A stretch of 64,000 bases of DNA from Rhodospirillales bacterium (GTDB taxonomy: Bacteria > Pseudomonadota > Alphaproteobacteria > Dongiales > Dongiaceae). The stretch is taken from contig VFKA01000005.1 in assembly GCA_009885795.1 (NCBI GenBank), positions 1-64,000 of the forward strand, written 5' to 3'. The notes below the pieces were generated by a model. It was not told the DNA's origin and ran no database searches. It worked only from the letters and a program-made list of their open reading frames with translations. Every line of letters starts with the position of its first letter. Within the stretch, counting starts at the first letter, position 1. This document shows positions 27,406 to 36,945 of this stretch, in pieces. The position numbers were made by a program, and so were the translations under genes.

Positions 27406-27460
27406 GTCGCGCCGATTTGAACACCAGATTGCGGGCGCGTTATAAATGCAGCTAAAGCGA
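27406..27460 (+). promoter_or_regulatory. SAM-II riboswitch (metA motif) upstream of osmC-metY
   Basis: Stem P1 is CGCGCC (27408-27413) with GGCGCG (27434-27439). The P1 loop begins GATTTGAACACC, and the sequence after P1 reads TTATAAATGCAGCTAAAG. This matches the SAM-II consensus, in which P1 is followed by TGATAAATG and then AGCTAAA. A pseudoknot pairs TTGC (27429-27432) with GCAG (27448-27451). SAM-II is an alphaproteobacterial S-adenosylmethionine sensor controlling methionine genes, and metY is downstream, so both sequence and context agree. Confidence 0.9.
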
Positions 27461-27469
27461 TGGGCCGGA

Positions 27470-27501
27470 CCGCCCAGCGAAAGCTGCGGCGGCTTTTTTT
27501 T
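27470..27501 (+). terminator. Intrinsic terminator downstream of the SAM-II aptamer
   Basis: The stem is CCGCCCAGC with GCTGcGGCGG around a GAAA tetraloop: nine pairs and one bulged C. C and eight T (27494-27501) follow. It begins about ten bases after the aptamer and well before osmC, so it is placed for attenuation. Whether SAM binding changes its folding cannot be told by eye, since no obvious antiterminator was worked out. Confidence 0.85.
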
Positions 27502-27639
27502 GTTTCGAGTGAAGGAGTTGAGAGGTCTGGTCCACCCAAGGACTCGCGGGAATTTGAGGGGCAGCTTGCACCGCGTCACCAATGCTAAAGCGTCACGGAA
27601 TTCGTGGCCCCGCCAACCTTAAGAGAGGAGGGCCACGCC

Positions 27640-28170
27640 ATGGCCAGCACGTTCCAATTTAAAGATGTGGTTCCGGCGTTCCAGACAGCGCTCAGGGAAA
27701 AGCCCGAGCAATCGCTCGCGACCTTCACCGCCACCTCGCGTCAGGTCTCCGGCCTGAAGAGCGAGGTCACCATCCGCGATTTCAAGATCATCGTCGACGA
27801 GCCGCCGTCGCTTGCGGGCACGGATGAGGGCCCGAACCCGGCCGAACTGGCGCTGGGCGCGCTCGCGAGCTGCCAGGAGATCACCTACCGGCTCTATGCC
27901 GACAAGCTCGGCATTCCGGTCGACTCCGTTGCCGTGAAGCTCGACGGCGATATCGATTTGCGCGGCTTCTTCGCGGTCGATGCCAAGGTGCGCCCCGGCT
28001 TCACCGAGATTCGCGGCACGGTCACGATCGAAAGTTCGGCCAGCGCCGCCGACATCGCGCGGCTGCGCTCCACCGTCGACGCCCATTGCCCGATCCTCGA
28101 CCTCTTGAGCCGGGCGACGCCGATCAAGCTCGAACTCGCCCATAAGACAACGAACCGGGCCGCGGCCTGA
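27640..28170 (+). CDS. OsmC-family protein in the SAM-II operon
   Basis: A 176-residue OsmC/Ohr-fold protein. The two redox-active cysteines of the family are present: Cys78 in [11 protein letters not shown] and Cys150 in [10 protein letters not shown]. It lacks a signal peptide, so it is cytoplasmic. The ATG at 27640 has AAGAGAGGAG ten bases upstream; an earlier in-frame ATG at 27604 precedes this site and is rejected. It lies between a SAM-II riboswitch and metY, 25 bases before the latter. This suggests a thiol or sulfide-related role rather than general organic peroxide defence, but the substrate is unknown. Confidence 0.88.
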   Translation: MASTFQFKDVVPAFQTALREKPEQSLATFTATSRQVSGLKSEVTIRDFKIIVDEPPSLAGTDEGPNPAELALGALASCQEITYRLYADKLGIPVDSVAVKLDGDIDLRGFFAVDAKVRPGFTEIRGTVTIESSASAADIARLRSTVDAHCPILDLLSRATPIKLELAHKTTNRAAA

Positions 28171-28195
28171 AATCGGAAAGAAGAGGACAACAATC

Positions 28196-29512
28196 ATGCC
28201 AACCAGTAGCAAGCATCCCGAGACGGTGGTCCTGCACGCCAGCCACCGCTTCGACGCCGGCACCGGCGCCGTCGCCGTGCCGATCTTCCAGACCACCTCC
28301 TACCAATTCGACAACACCCAGCGCGCCGCCAATCTGTTCGCGCTGAAGGAACTCGGCAACATCTACACGCGCATCATGAACCCGACCAATGCGGTACTCG
28401 AGGAGCGCATCGCCGCCCTCGAAGGCGGCGTGGCGGCGCTGGCCGTCTCGTCGGGCCAGGCGGCGTCGGCCATCGCGGTGCAGAACATCGCGCGGGCGGG
28501 CGACAACATCGTGAGCTCGACCGACCTCTATGGCGGCACCTGGAATCTCTTCGCCAACACGCTCAAGGACCAGGGCATCGAGGTGCGCTTCGTCGATCCG
28601 ACCGATCCGGAGAACTTCCGCCGGGCGACGGACGCCAAGACGCGGGCCTACTACGCCGAAACCCTGCCCAACCCGAAGCTGACCGTCTTCCCGATCAAGG
28701 AAGTGGCCGAGATCGGGCGCAAGCTCGGCGTGCCGCTGATCGTCGACAACACCGCGGCCCCGGTGCTGTGCAAGCCGCTGGAGCATGGCGCGGCCATCGT
28801 GGTGCACTCGACCACGAAATACATCGGCGGCCACGGCACCTCGATCGGCGGCATCATCGTCGATGGCGGCAACTTCGATTGGGAGAAGCACGCCGAGCGC
28901 TTCCCCGCGCTGAACACGCCGGACCCCAGCTATCACGGGGCGATCTGGGTTCAGGCGGTGAAACCCTTGGGGCCCATCGCCTACATCATCAAGGCCCGGG
29001 TCACGCTGTTGCGCGATCTGGGATCGGCCTTGAGCCCGTTCAACGCCTTCCTGTTCATCCAAGGGCTGGAGACCCTGCCGCTCAGAATCCGCGAGCATGT
29101 CAGGAACGCTCAAGCCGTGGCCACCTACTTGAAGAAGCACGCAGGCGTGGCCAAGGTCATCTACCCGGGCTTCTTCGACGGCGAGCAGAAGCGGCGCGCC
29201 GACTACTACCTGAAGGGCGGCTATGGCGGGCTCGTCGGCTTCGAGTTGAAGGGCGGCAAGGACGCGGGCCGCCGTTTCATCGACTCGCTGAAGCTCTTCT
29301 ATCACGTGGCCAACATCGGCGATGCGCGCAGCCTCGCCATCCACCCGGCGACGACCACGCACTCGCAACTCTCGCCCGAGGAGCAGCTCGCCACCGGAGT
29401 CTCCGACGGCTATGTGCGCCTCTCGGTCGGCATCGAGCACATCGACGACATCATCGCCGATCTCGACCAGGCGCTGAAGGCGTCCGACACCAGGGCGCTC
29501 GCCGCCGAATAG
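28196..29512 (+). CDS. metY: O-acetylhomoserine aminocarboxypropyltransferase (sulfhydrylase)
   Basis: A 438-residue PLP enzyme of the Cys/Met metabolism family, making homocysteine from O-acetylhomoserine and sulfide. The start [20 protein letters not shown] and [20 protein letters not shown] is the MetY hallmark. [17 protein letters not shown]-like [18 protein letters not shown] and the PLP lysine in [18 protein letters not shown] follow, ending [15 protein letters not shown]. It is longer than MetB/MetZ (about 390), as expected. Repression by SAM through the upstream riboswitch is expected, and a strong terminator follows. Confidence 0.96.
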   Translation: MPTSSKHPETVVLHASHRFDAGTGAVAVPIFQTTSYQFDNTQRAANLFALKELGNIYTRIMNPTNAVLEERIAALEGGVAALAVSSGQAASAIAVQNIARAGDNIVSSTDLYGGTWNLFANTLKDQGIEVRFVDPTDPENFRRATDAKTRAYYAETLPNPKLTVFPIKEVAEIGRKLGVPLIVDNTAAPVLCKPLEHGAAIVVHSTTKYIGGHGTSIGGIIVDGGNFDWEKHAERFPALNTPDPSYHGAIWVQAVKPLGPIAYIIKARVTLLRDLGSALSPFNAFLFIQGLETLPLRIREHVRNAQAVATYLKKHAGVAKVIYPGFFDGEQKRRADYYLKGGYGGLVGFELKGGKDAGRRFIDSLKLFYHVANIGDARSLAIHPATTTHSQLSPEEQLATGVSDGYVRLSVGIEHIDDIIADLDQALKASDTRALAAE

Positions 29513-29531
29513 CCGTCTTTCTAGACCATCG

Positions 29532-29574
29532 CCGCGGGGGTTCGGCTTCGGCCGGTCCGCCCGCGGTTTTTTTT
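29532..29574 (+). terminator. Rho-independent terminator of osmC-metY
   Basis: Stem CCGCGGG (29532-29538) with CCCGCGG (29560-29566) enclosing a GGCTTCGGCC subhairpin, followed by eight T (29567-29574). It is 20 bases after the metY stop codon. Confidence 0.93.
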
Positions 29575-29578
29575 ATTT

Positions 29579-29641
29579 CGGGGACACAATACTTAATTCC
29601 TCAAGCTCGCCCGACCCAATCAAATAAGTATTGTGTCCCCG
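29579..29641. repeat. 17-bp perfect inverted repeat, REP-like
   Basis: CGGGGACACAATACTTA (29579-29595) and its exact complement TAAGTATTGTGTCCCCG (29625-29641) surround 29 bases. GGGGACACAATACTT-type arms are known to me as ends flanking REP-associated tyrosine transposase (Y1_Tnp) genes in other proteobacteria. No transposase is present, so it may be a non-autonomous relic. Confidence 0.7.
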
Positions 29642-29643
29642 TA

Positions 29644-30937
<1,294 letters not shown>

Positions 30938-30959
30938 GACGCGCCGCTTGACGATCCCA

Positions 30960-32063
30960 ATGCGTCTGTTTTTTCTGGCGTTCGCCATGACGGCGCTCTC
31001 GGCGTGCGCGCCCGAACCGCGGCCGAGCCAAGCGGCGCTCGCCGCCGCCGAGCCCAGTGCCGGCGGTCCCGGACTCCTGCTGCTCCATGGCGGCGGCACG
31101 ATTTCGGCGGACGACATGGCGCCGCTCGTCGCCGCGGCGGGGAAGAATCCGCTCATCTGCCTGATCGAGACCGCGCTCGAAGGCCAGGGCGACTCGCGTC
31201 CGCTGTTCGAGGACTACGACGGCGTGCGCCTCAAGGTGTTCGACATCCAGGGTCCGAAGGCATACCGCTCGGACGTCGTCGAACGCTTGAGCGCCTGCGA
31301 CGGCTACTTCATCAATGGCGGCGATCCCAAGCGGCTTTCCGAAACATTCCGCGCCGATGGCAACGAGACGCCGGCGCTCCGGGTCATCCGCCGGCGCCAT
31401 GAATCGGGCGCCCCAATCGGCGGCACCAGCGCCGGCGCCATGATCGTCGGGCCGGCGACGCTCTGTGAATGCGGCGCCAACAGCAGCCTCGCGGCGCTCC
31501 TCGAGGACACGCTGTTCCTAAGCCCCGGCTTCGGCCTCGTGGATGGCGTCCTGATCGACGCCCATTTCTTCGCCCGCGGGCTTCTCGGCCGCCACGCCGA
31601 GGCGCTGGCGCGGACCGGGATCGGCGTCGGCATCGGCCTCGACGAGGGCGCGGCGGTGCTGGTGCCCGGCGATGGAAGCACGTGGGAAGTCCAAGGCCGG
31701 GGCGCGGTCGCGGTCATCGAAGGCCCAACCTCGGCCGGGACACTCGCCGGCTTTCGCTTGACCCTGCTCTGGCCGGGCGACAAATTCGATCCCCGCACCG
31801 GCGAGTTCATGATCGACAGCAGCCGCCGGCCGCTCACGCCCGCCGTCGCCGCGCCGCTGCCGGCCATCGACGAAGCCTTCGCCGACGGCGAGATTCTCCG
31901 CCTCCTCGAGGCGTTCGCCGAAAGCACCGCCAATGAAGCCACCGCCGATGCGGCCGGCGGCGCCATCCGCCTCGTCTTTCGCAGAACCTCCGAAACCGCC
32001 GCCTATGGCGGCGCCGGAAACATCAGCCTCGTCCGCGTCGCCCTCGACATCGAGCGGCCTTGA
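30960..32063 (+). CDS. Cyanophycinase-like peptidase S51 lipoprotein
   Basis: About 367 residues. The lipoprotein signal ends in lipobox LSAC with Cys16, so the protein is probably anchored in the envelope. HGGGTIS, YFINGGDPKRLSETF and the nucleophile Ser157 in PIGGTSAGAMIVG define the S51/cyanophycinase fold. Later landmarks are GLVDGVLIDAHFFARGLLGR and GIGLDEGAAVLV. It probably hydrolyses Asp- or Glu-linked (iso)peptides. No cyanophycin synthetase is nearby. The ATG at 30960 is preferred over a TTG at 30948 because it opens directly with the signal peptide. Confidence 0.87.
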   Translation: MRLFFLAFAMTALSACAPEPRPSQAALAAAEPSAGGPGLLLLHGGGTISADDMAPLVAAAGKNPLICLIETALEGQGDSRPLFEDYDGVRLKVFDIQGPKAYRSDVVERLSACDGYFINGGDPKRLSETFRADGNETPALRVIRRRHESGAPIGGTSAGAMIVGPATLCECGANSSLAALLEDTLFLSPGFGLVDGVLIDAHFFARGLLGRHAEALARTGIGVGIGLDEGAAVLVPGDGSTWEVQGRGAVAVIEGPTSAGTLAGFRLTLLWPGDKFDPRTGEFMIDSSRRPLTPAVAAPLPAIDEAFADGEILRLLEAFAESTANEATADAAGGAIRLVFRRTSETAAYGGAGNISLVRVALDIERP

Positions 32064-32080
32064 GGACGCACGGCAATAAA

Positions 32081-32126
32081 CCTCATGGTGAGGAGGTCGC
32101 GCCAGCGACCGTCTCGAACCATGAGG
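32081..32126. repeat. Family A palindromic repeat
   Basis: CCTCATGGTGAGGAGGTCGC...GCGACCGTCTCGAACCATGAGG. Outer arms are CATGGT/ACCATG and the inner stem is GGTCGC/GCGACC. The inner stem differs in sequence from the other copies but remains paired. It starts 17 bases after the cyanophycinase-like stop. Confidence 0.85.
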
Positions 32127-32535
32127 CGCGAGAGTGATGCGTTTTTTTCTTGCGCTACATGGACCTCAAAAGGCTCGCAAACACCGCCACTGCGTTTCGA
32201 TTCCGCTACGTGCTCTTTCATGCGCCAGGATGTAGCGCGGGCCGCCAGGCATCCCTTGAGAGCGAACCCGGCATCGAAGTGTGAAGCTTGGAGAACGCTC
32301 TCGACTTTTCCCGGATCCGCCCCATATGAAGGCCGAGATCCGGTCGGTTTTCCGGCAGTTCTTTGACATCGTGAAGATGGTTAACGGGCCAGCGGGGTAA
32401 CCCTCCCGCTTGGCGAAACTGTCCTGTTTGCGACATGTCCGCATGTCGCTTCCCCGCTGGACATGGGGTGCATCGCTCGGATTTCGATTTTTCCGCTTGG
32501 CGGGCACCAAGCGGGGCGCGCGACCGTCAGAATCC
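32127..32535. other. Intergenic stretch without a credible gene
   Basis: About 410 bases between the family A repeat and the convergent YheT-like gene. A minus-strand reading of about 114 codons exists but has no recognisable domain, no good ribosome-binding site and an odd composition. A TTTTTTT run at about 32142-32148 follows the repeat and could help terminate the upstream transcript. Confidence 0.5.
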
Positions 32536-33513
32536 CTACCGCCTCAGCCGGGCCAGGAACGCCGCGACCCGGGCGTTGTGCCAGGTGCCGCGCCGGCCCG
32601 CTTCATGGAAGCCGACATGGCCGCCGCCCTTGGGAAAGAGGGTCAGAAGCTTCGGGTTGTCCCGCCAGCGCACGCGGGCGTATGCGTCGAACGGGATCCA
32701 CGGGTCGTTTCGTGCGTGGATGACGAGCGTCGGCGCCTTCACCTCCATCAGGTACTGCTCGGCCGAGCAAAGCCTGTAATACTCGTCCACCCCGGCAAAA
32801 CGCCCTCGCGGCGCGGTCAGGCGCTCGTCGAACTCGAGGACGGTGCGCAAGGCGGCGGCCTGGCGGCACTCCTCCTCGCTCAGGGCCGAGGCCGGCGCCA
32901 GGATTTCATTCTTCATCTGGCCCAGCATGTAGCGGTGATAGAGCCGGTTGCGCGGCGCCATCATGCGCATTTGCGTCGCCTTGAGGTCGATGGGCGTGGA
33001 GACGGCGGCCGCGCCCAGCACCGGAGCCATGCGGCCCGCCTCCGCCAGGTATTTGAGCAGCATGTTGCCGCCGAGCGATAGGCCGATGACGAAGATTCCC
33101 GCCCCGGCGAGGCGCCCATCCATCCCGCCGAGGACGGCGCGAAAATCCTCGCTGCGCCCGGCGTGGTATTGCTGCCGGCACAAGGGCCGCGAAGCGCCGG
33201 CGCCGCGCAAGTTGAGCCGCAACACCCGGTAGCCTTCATCGAGGAAGTGGCGGGCGCATTCGCGGATGTAAAGCGAGTCTTCGTGTCCGGTCATCCCGTG
33301 AAGGACGACGACCAGCGGCCGGCCGCCGCCGCCATCCACCGGCGTATTCAACGTGCCGACCAAGGTGTCGCCGGTCGCGTCGGGCATGGGAAACAGGATC
33401 CGCTCCGCCGCGAATTTCGACAGATCGGGACGATGCCCGAGGAGCATATTGCGCGCCGTCTGCAGGTCGCCGCCCCACCACGGCGCCCTCGGCCTGAATT
33501 GCGCGTCCGTCAA
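32536..33513 (-). CDS. Alpha/beta hydrolase, YheT/EMB8 family
   Basis: A 325-residue predicted hydrolase. LVVVLHGMTGHEDSLYIREC is the oxyanion strand, RLNLRGAGAS follows, and the nucleophile elbow is VIGLSLGGNMLLKYLAE. The Asp lies in VIHARNDPWIPFD and the His in PKGGGHVGFHE. The order and spacing match the YheT/EMB8 family of poorly characterised esterases. The start is TTG at 33513, overlapping the upstream gene stop as TTGA. The frame runs 64 codons further up, inside the neighbour, without homology. Confidence 0.88.
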   Translation of the reverse strand: MTDAQFRPRAPWWGGDLQTARNMLLGHRPDLSKFAAERILFPMPDATGDTLVGTLNTPVDGGGGRPLVVVLHGMTGHEDSLYIRECARHFLDEGYRVLRLNLRGAGASRPLCRQQYHAGRSEDFRAVLGGMDGRLAGAGIFVIGLSLGGNMLLKYLAEAGRMAPVLGAAAVSTPIDLKATQMRMMAPRNRLYHRYMLGQMKNEILAPASALSEEECRQAAALRTVLEFDERLTAPRGRFAGVDEYYRLCSAEQYLMEVKAPTLVIHARNDPWIPFDAYARVRWRDNPKLLTLFPKGGGHVGFHEAGRRGTWHNARVAAFLARLRR

Positions 33514-34343
33514 CGCGCCGCCAGCCAATCGGAAACGCAGGCGATCTGATCGGCGCTCATCAGCATCGGCGCGTGGCCGATGCCGGGGAACTCGACCACC
33601 ATCGCCTTGGGCCCGCGACCGGTCATCGCCGCCGCGGTCTCCGCCGTCAGCAAATCCGATTGCCCGCCTCTTATGACCAGCACCGGACATAGGATCCGAT
33701 CCCAAACCGACCAGAGATCGACGTCGCCATGAGCCAGGGCCTTGAACGGCACGGCGATCGCCGGATCGTAGTGAAAGCGAATGCGCCCGTCAGGATCGCG
33801 GCGATGTCCATGCCGCGCCAGGTGGCGCCAATCCTCGTCGGCGAGCGGACCGAACGACGCCATCGACGAACGCAGATGGGTCTCGAACTCGGCCTCGCTC
33901 TCGAACACCGGATCGCGGCCGACATAATCGGCGATGCGCCGAAGTGCTACCGCCGGCAGGAACGGGCCGACGTCGTTCAGCACCAGGCGGCGGATCGGCG
34001 TTCCCGGCATCGCCGCCATCATGAAGCCGATGAGGCCGCCCATGGACGTGCCGATCCAATCGACCTCGCTCAAGCCCTCCGCGGCCAGGAGCGCCGCCAT
34101 GTCGGCGAGATAGCGCGGATAGCCGTAGTGGCCGGGATCGGCCAGCCAGTCGCTTGCGCCCCGCCCCGCCATGTCGGGGCAGATCACGTTGTAGCGGCTG
34201 GCAAGCGTCTCCGCCAACCGGTCGAAGTCCCGCCCGCTGCGGGTGAGACCATGGACGCAGATGATGGTACTGGCACCCGCCGGGCCGGGCCAGCGGGTGA
34301 AGGCGATGCGGCCCATGCCGCCCTCGATGAAACCGGTCCGCAT
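33510..34343 (-). CDS. Alpha/beta hydrolase
   Basis: A 277-residue hydrolase. ICVHGLTRSGRDFDRLAETL and CPDMAGRGASDWLADP precede the nucleophile elbow DWIGTSMGGLIGFMMAA. The acid is in VIRGGQSDLLTAET and the His in FPGIGHAPMLMS. It resembles esterase/haloperoxidase-like hydrolases; the substrate is not predictable. The ATG at 34343 begins MRTGFIEGGMGRIAF, a natural first strand. It is translationally coupled to the YheT-like gene, so two unrelated hydrolases are made together. Divergent from the EamA gene. Confidence 0.88.
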   Translation of the reverse strand: MRTGFIEGGMGRIAFTRWPGPAGASTIICVHGLTRSGRDFDRLAETLASRYNVICPDMAGRGASDWLADPGHYGYPRYLADMAALLAAEGLSEVDWIGTSMGGLIGFMMAAMPGTPIRRLVLNDVGPFLPAVALRRIADYVGRDPVFESEAEFETHLRSSMASFGPLADEDWRHLARHGHRRDPDGRIRFHYDPAIAVPFKALAHGDVDLWSVWDRILCPVLVIRGGQSDLLTAETAAAMTGRGPKAMVVEFPGIGHAPMLMSADQIACVSDWLAAR

Positions 34344-34436
34344 GGACACCTCGATACCTCCCGTGTTAGTCAACCGCCGCCCGCCGTCATGCCTGGCAAG
34401 AAGCCGGACGGCAACCGAAATTCCCTCCGAAAGACG

Positions 34437-35351
34437 ATGCCGACATCGACACCCTTTGAATCGCCCGCGATGTTGGCCGCCGCCGTCCATCGCAAGGGCA
34501 CGGTCCTCATCGTCATCGCCATGTTCGTCTGGAGCTCGGGCGGGCTGCTCGCGCGTCTGATCGAGGCGGAAGGATGGACCGTCATATTCTGGCGCACTTT
34601 CTTCGCCGCCGCGACCCTCTTCCTCTACATCCTGATCCGCGACCGGCGCGAAACCTTCAACGTGTTCCGGAACATGGGCTGGCCCGGCGTGCTCATGGCC
34701 GTCTGCTTCTGCACCGCCTCCACCTGCTTCGTGCTGGCGCTCTCCCATACCACCGTCGCCAACATCCTCATCATCCAGAGTACCTCGCCGTTCCTCGCCG
34801 CGTTGCTGGCATTCGCGGTCATGGGAGAGACCGTGCCGCCGCGCCGCTGGATCGCCATCACCGCCGCGCTCGCCGGCATCGTTCTCATGGTGTCGCAGTC
34901 GAGCGAGCGCGGCACGGTCACGGGCGACCTGTTGGCAATCGGCGCGGCCATCGGCTTTACCGGCGCCACCGTGCTGCTGCGCCGCCAGCGCGACGTGCGC
35001 ATGACCCCCGCCGCGTGCCTGGCGGCCGTGCTCGGTTGCGCTATCGCCGCGTTCATGAGCCCCTCGGTCGCGGTGTCGGCGCCCGACCTCTCCATTCTGG
35101 CGCTGTTCGGCGCCGGGCAGCTTGCGCTCGGCCTCATCCTCTACACCTCCGGGGCGAGGCATGTGCCGGCCGCCGAGGCGGCGCTGTTGGGTGTGCTCGA
35201 AGCGATCCTGTCGCCCATCTGGGTGTGGCTGGTGGTGAACGTGAACCCCGGCCCCTACGCCATCGTCGGTGGGGGCGTGGTGCTACTCGCCCTGGCGGCC
35301 AACACGATCCTGGACGCACGCCACGCCAGGATCGCCCCCCCGGCGCTTTGA
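34437..35351 (+). CDS. EamA-family (DMT) transporter
   Basis: About 304 residues with ten predicted helices in two EamA repeats. The first opens VLIVIAMFVWSSGGLLARLI and contains FWRTFFAAATLFLYI; the second begins near LLAIGAAIGFTGATVLLRR. The ending AAEAALLGVLEAILSPIWVW is the typical DMT signature. It probably exports a metabolite. The ATG at 34437 is used; an ATG at 34389 would add 16 residues, and neither has a strong ribosome-binding site. Confidence 0.87.
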   Translation: MPTSTPFESPAMLAAAVHRKGTVLIVIAMFVWSSGGLLARLIEAEGWTVIFWRTFFAAATLFLYILIRDRRETFNVFRNMGWPGVLMAVCFCTASTCFVLALSHTTVANILIIQSTSPFLAALLAFAVMGETVPPRRWIAITAALAGIVLMVSQSSERGTVTGDLLAIGAAIGFTGATVLLRRQRDVRMTPAACLAAVLGCAIAAFMSPSVAVSAPDLSILALFGAGQLALGLILYTSGARHVPAAEAALLGVLEAILSPIWVWLVVNVNPGPYAIVGGGVVLLALAANTILDARHARIAPPAL

Positions 35352-35363
35352 GGCGCCAGTCCC

Positions 35364-35681
35364 ATGCCGGACCAACCCACCTTCGACGAACCGTGGCAGG
35401 CCCAGGCCTTCGCGATCACGTTGAAGCTGCATCATGCCGGTCGTTTCACGTGGAGCGAATGGACCCAGTATCTGAGCCGCGAGATCGCCGCCGATCCGGC
35501 GCCCCAGGGACAGGGCGATAACAGCGCCTATTATCGTCAATGGCTTGCCGCCCTCGAAAAGCTGGTGGCGGACAAGGGCCTGGTGTCGCCGTCGGCGCTC
35601 GCCGAGCGCAAGAACGAATGGCATCGCGCCCATGATCGCACGCCGCACGGGCAGCCGGTGGAACTTCGCCGCGGCCGATAG
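35364..35681 (+). CDS. Nitrile hydratase accessory protein-like (orphan)
   Basis: A 105-residue protein. FDEPWQAQAFAITLKLHHAG, FTWSEWTQYLSREI, YYRQWLAALEKLVADKGLVS and DRTPHGQPVEL match the small nitrile hydratase accessory/activator family, which resembles the N-terminal part of the beta subunit. Neither hydratase subunit is in this window; its neighbours are an EamA transporter 12 bases upstream and a convergent decarboxylase. It either supports an enzyme encoded elsewhere or has another partner. Confidence 0.82.
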   Translation: MPDQPTFDEPWQAQAFAITLKLHHAGRFTWSEWTQYLSREIAADPAPQGQGDNSAYYRQWLAALEKLVADKGLVSPSALAERKNEWHRAHDRTPHGQPVELRRGR

Positions 35682-35684
35682 CCG

Positions 35685-36833
35685 TCAGACAAGACCGAGC
35701 GGACTGTCCTCGACCGTCACCCATGTCTCCGGGCGCATACCGTTGAAGTTCGTCGAATTGGCGTGGCTGTAGGCGCCGACCCGACCGATCTCGATCCAGT
35801 CGCCTTCGCGGACGTCCTTGGGCAAATGGAAAGGCGCCGGCAGCACGTCCAGCGAATCGCAGGTCGGGCCATTGAGCACGAAGGCTTTTGTGCGTTTCGC
35901 CGGTTCGCCGTTGAGGCGCACAAGACGCGCCGGCAGACGCAGCTTGGCCGTCACCATCTCGCTCAATGAGCCGTAGATTCCGTCATTGATATAGAGCTGG
36001 CCGTTCTTGCGCAGCTGCACCTGAACGATCAGCGACACGCCGTCCGCCACCAGCGCCCTGCCCGGCTCGCACATGAGGATGCAGTCGCGGCGCAGTTTCA
36101 GCGCCTTCACGCCGGCCTCGATCTCGGCCACGTAGTCCTCGAGCGGCGGGGCGTTGGTGCCCAGGTACTGCGCCGGAAATCCGCCGCCGATGTCCAGCAC
36201 CTGGATCGGCGTCTGGGCGCTCTCCAGCACATCGCCGACGATCTTCAGCGCCTGGCCGTAAGCGCCCGTCACCAGGCACTGCGAGCCGACGTGGAAGGCC
36301 AACCCCAACTGGCAGCCGCGCGAGCGCGCTTCGCGCAGCAGTTGCGCCGCGGCCTCCGGCTTGGCGCCGAACTTAGCCGCCAGGTGATAGAAGGTCCCCT
36401 CGACCGGCGGCGTCTCCAGGCGCACCACGATGGTCAGCCCCTCGCCGCCCCCGGTCTCGTCCAGCACCTTGGCCAGCTCGTCCTCGTGATCGACGATGAA
36501 GGTGTCGATGCCATAGACCCTGGCGGCGGTGCGGATGACCGCGCGGCCCTTCACCGGGTGCATGAAATAGGCGCCGGCATCGGGAAATCGCTCGCGAATA
36601 AGGGCGATCTCCGGCAACGAGGCCGTGTCGAAGTGGCGTATGCCGGTATCGTAGAGCGCCTGGAGCACCGCCGGGTGGGGATTGCACTTGACGGCGAAGA
36701 GCACGCGGCCCGGAAACAGATCAAGAAACCGCTGGGCGGTCGCCCGCAGCACATGCGGCCGCAGGCAATAGACGGGATAGCTCGGCTGCAGCGCCTCGAC
36801 CATGGCGCGCACGGTGGGAAACGGCTTGTCCAT
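35685..36833 (-). CDS. Type III PLP ornithine/lysine/arginine decarboxylase
   Basis: A 382-residue alanine-racemase-fold decarboxylase of the eukaryotic ODC type. The PLP lysine is Lys49 in LFAVKCNPHP. LAFHVGSQC and the glycine loop DIGGGFPAQY bind PLP phosphate, and the active-site Cys325 is in NGPTCDSLDVL. YINDGIYGSLSE and GAYSHANSTNFNG complete the family pattern. It probably makes putrescine or cadaverine. The start is ATG at 36833, divergent from the CoA-transferase gene with 112 bases between. Ornithine versus lysine preference cannot be decided here. Confidence 0.9.
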   Translation of the reverse strand: MDKPFPTVRAMVEALQPSYPVYCLRPHVLRATAQRFLDLFPGRVLFAVKCNPHPAVLQALYDTGIRHFDTASLPEIALIRERFPDAGAYFMHPVKGRAVIRTAARVYGIDTFIVDHEDELAKVLDETGGGEGLTIVVRLETPPVEGTFYHLAAKFGAKPEAAAQLLREARSRGCQLGLAFHVGSQCLVTGAYGQALKIVGDVLESAQTPIQVLDIGGGFPAQYLGTNAPPLEDYVAEIEAGVKALKLRRDCILMCEPGRALVADGVSLIVQVQLRKNGQLYINDGIYGSLSEMVTAKLRLPARLVRLNGEPAKRTKAFVLNGPTCDSLDVLPAPFHLPKDVREGDWIEIGRVGAYSHANSTNFNGMRPETWVTVEDSPLGLV

Positions 36834-36945
36834 TCAGATTCCCGAGCCCGGTACAAGGTTGACGGCAGCGAGCCTTCTATCGCAGCCTACACGAACTGTC
36901 ACCGATTTGATTCTTCCCAGACCTCGAATTCCAAGGAAAGTTTAC

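Noticed and set aside
27417-27446. TTGAAC-N18-TATAAA read as a promoter for osmC
   Set aside because: TATAAA is part of the conserved SAM-II sequence after P1. The TTGACA upstream is the better -35.
32166-32510. Minus-strand frame of about 114 codons between the cyanophycinase-like gene and the YheT-like gene
   Set aside because: No domain or ribosome-binding site, atypical composition, and it begins in the C-terminal flank of the neighbouring region.
36834-36945. speF-type regulatory RNA upstream of the type III decarboxylase
   Set aside because: The divergent gap is only 112 bases, too short for the long speF element, and I saw no matching structure.
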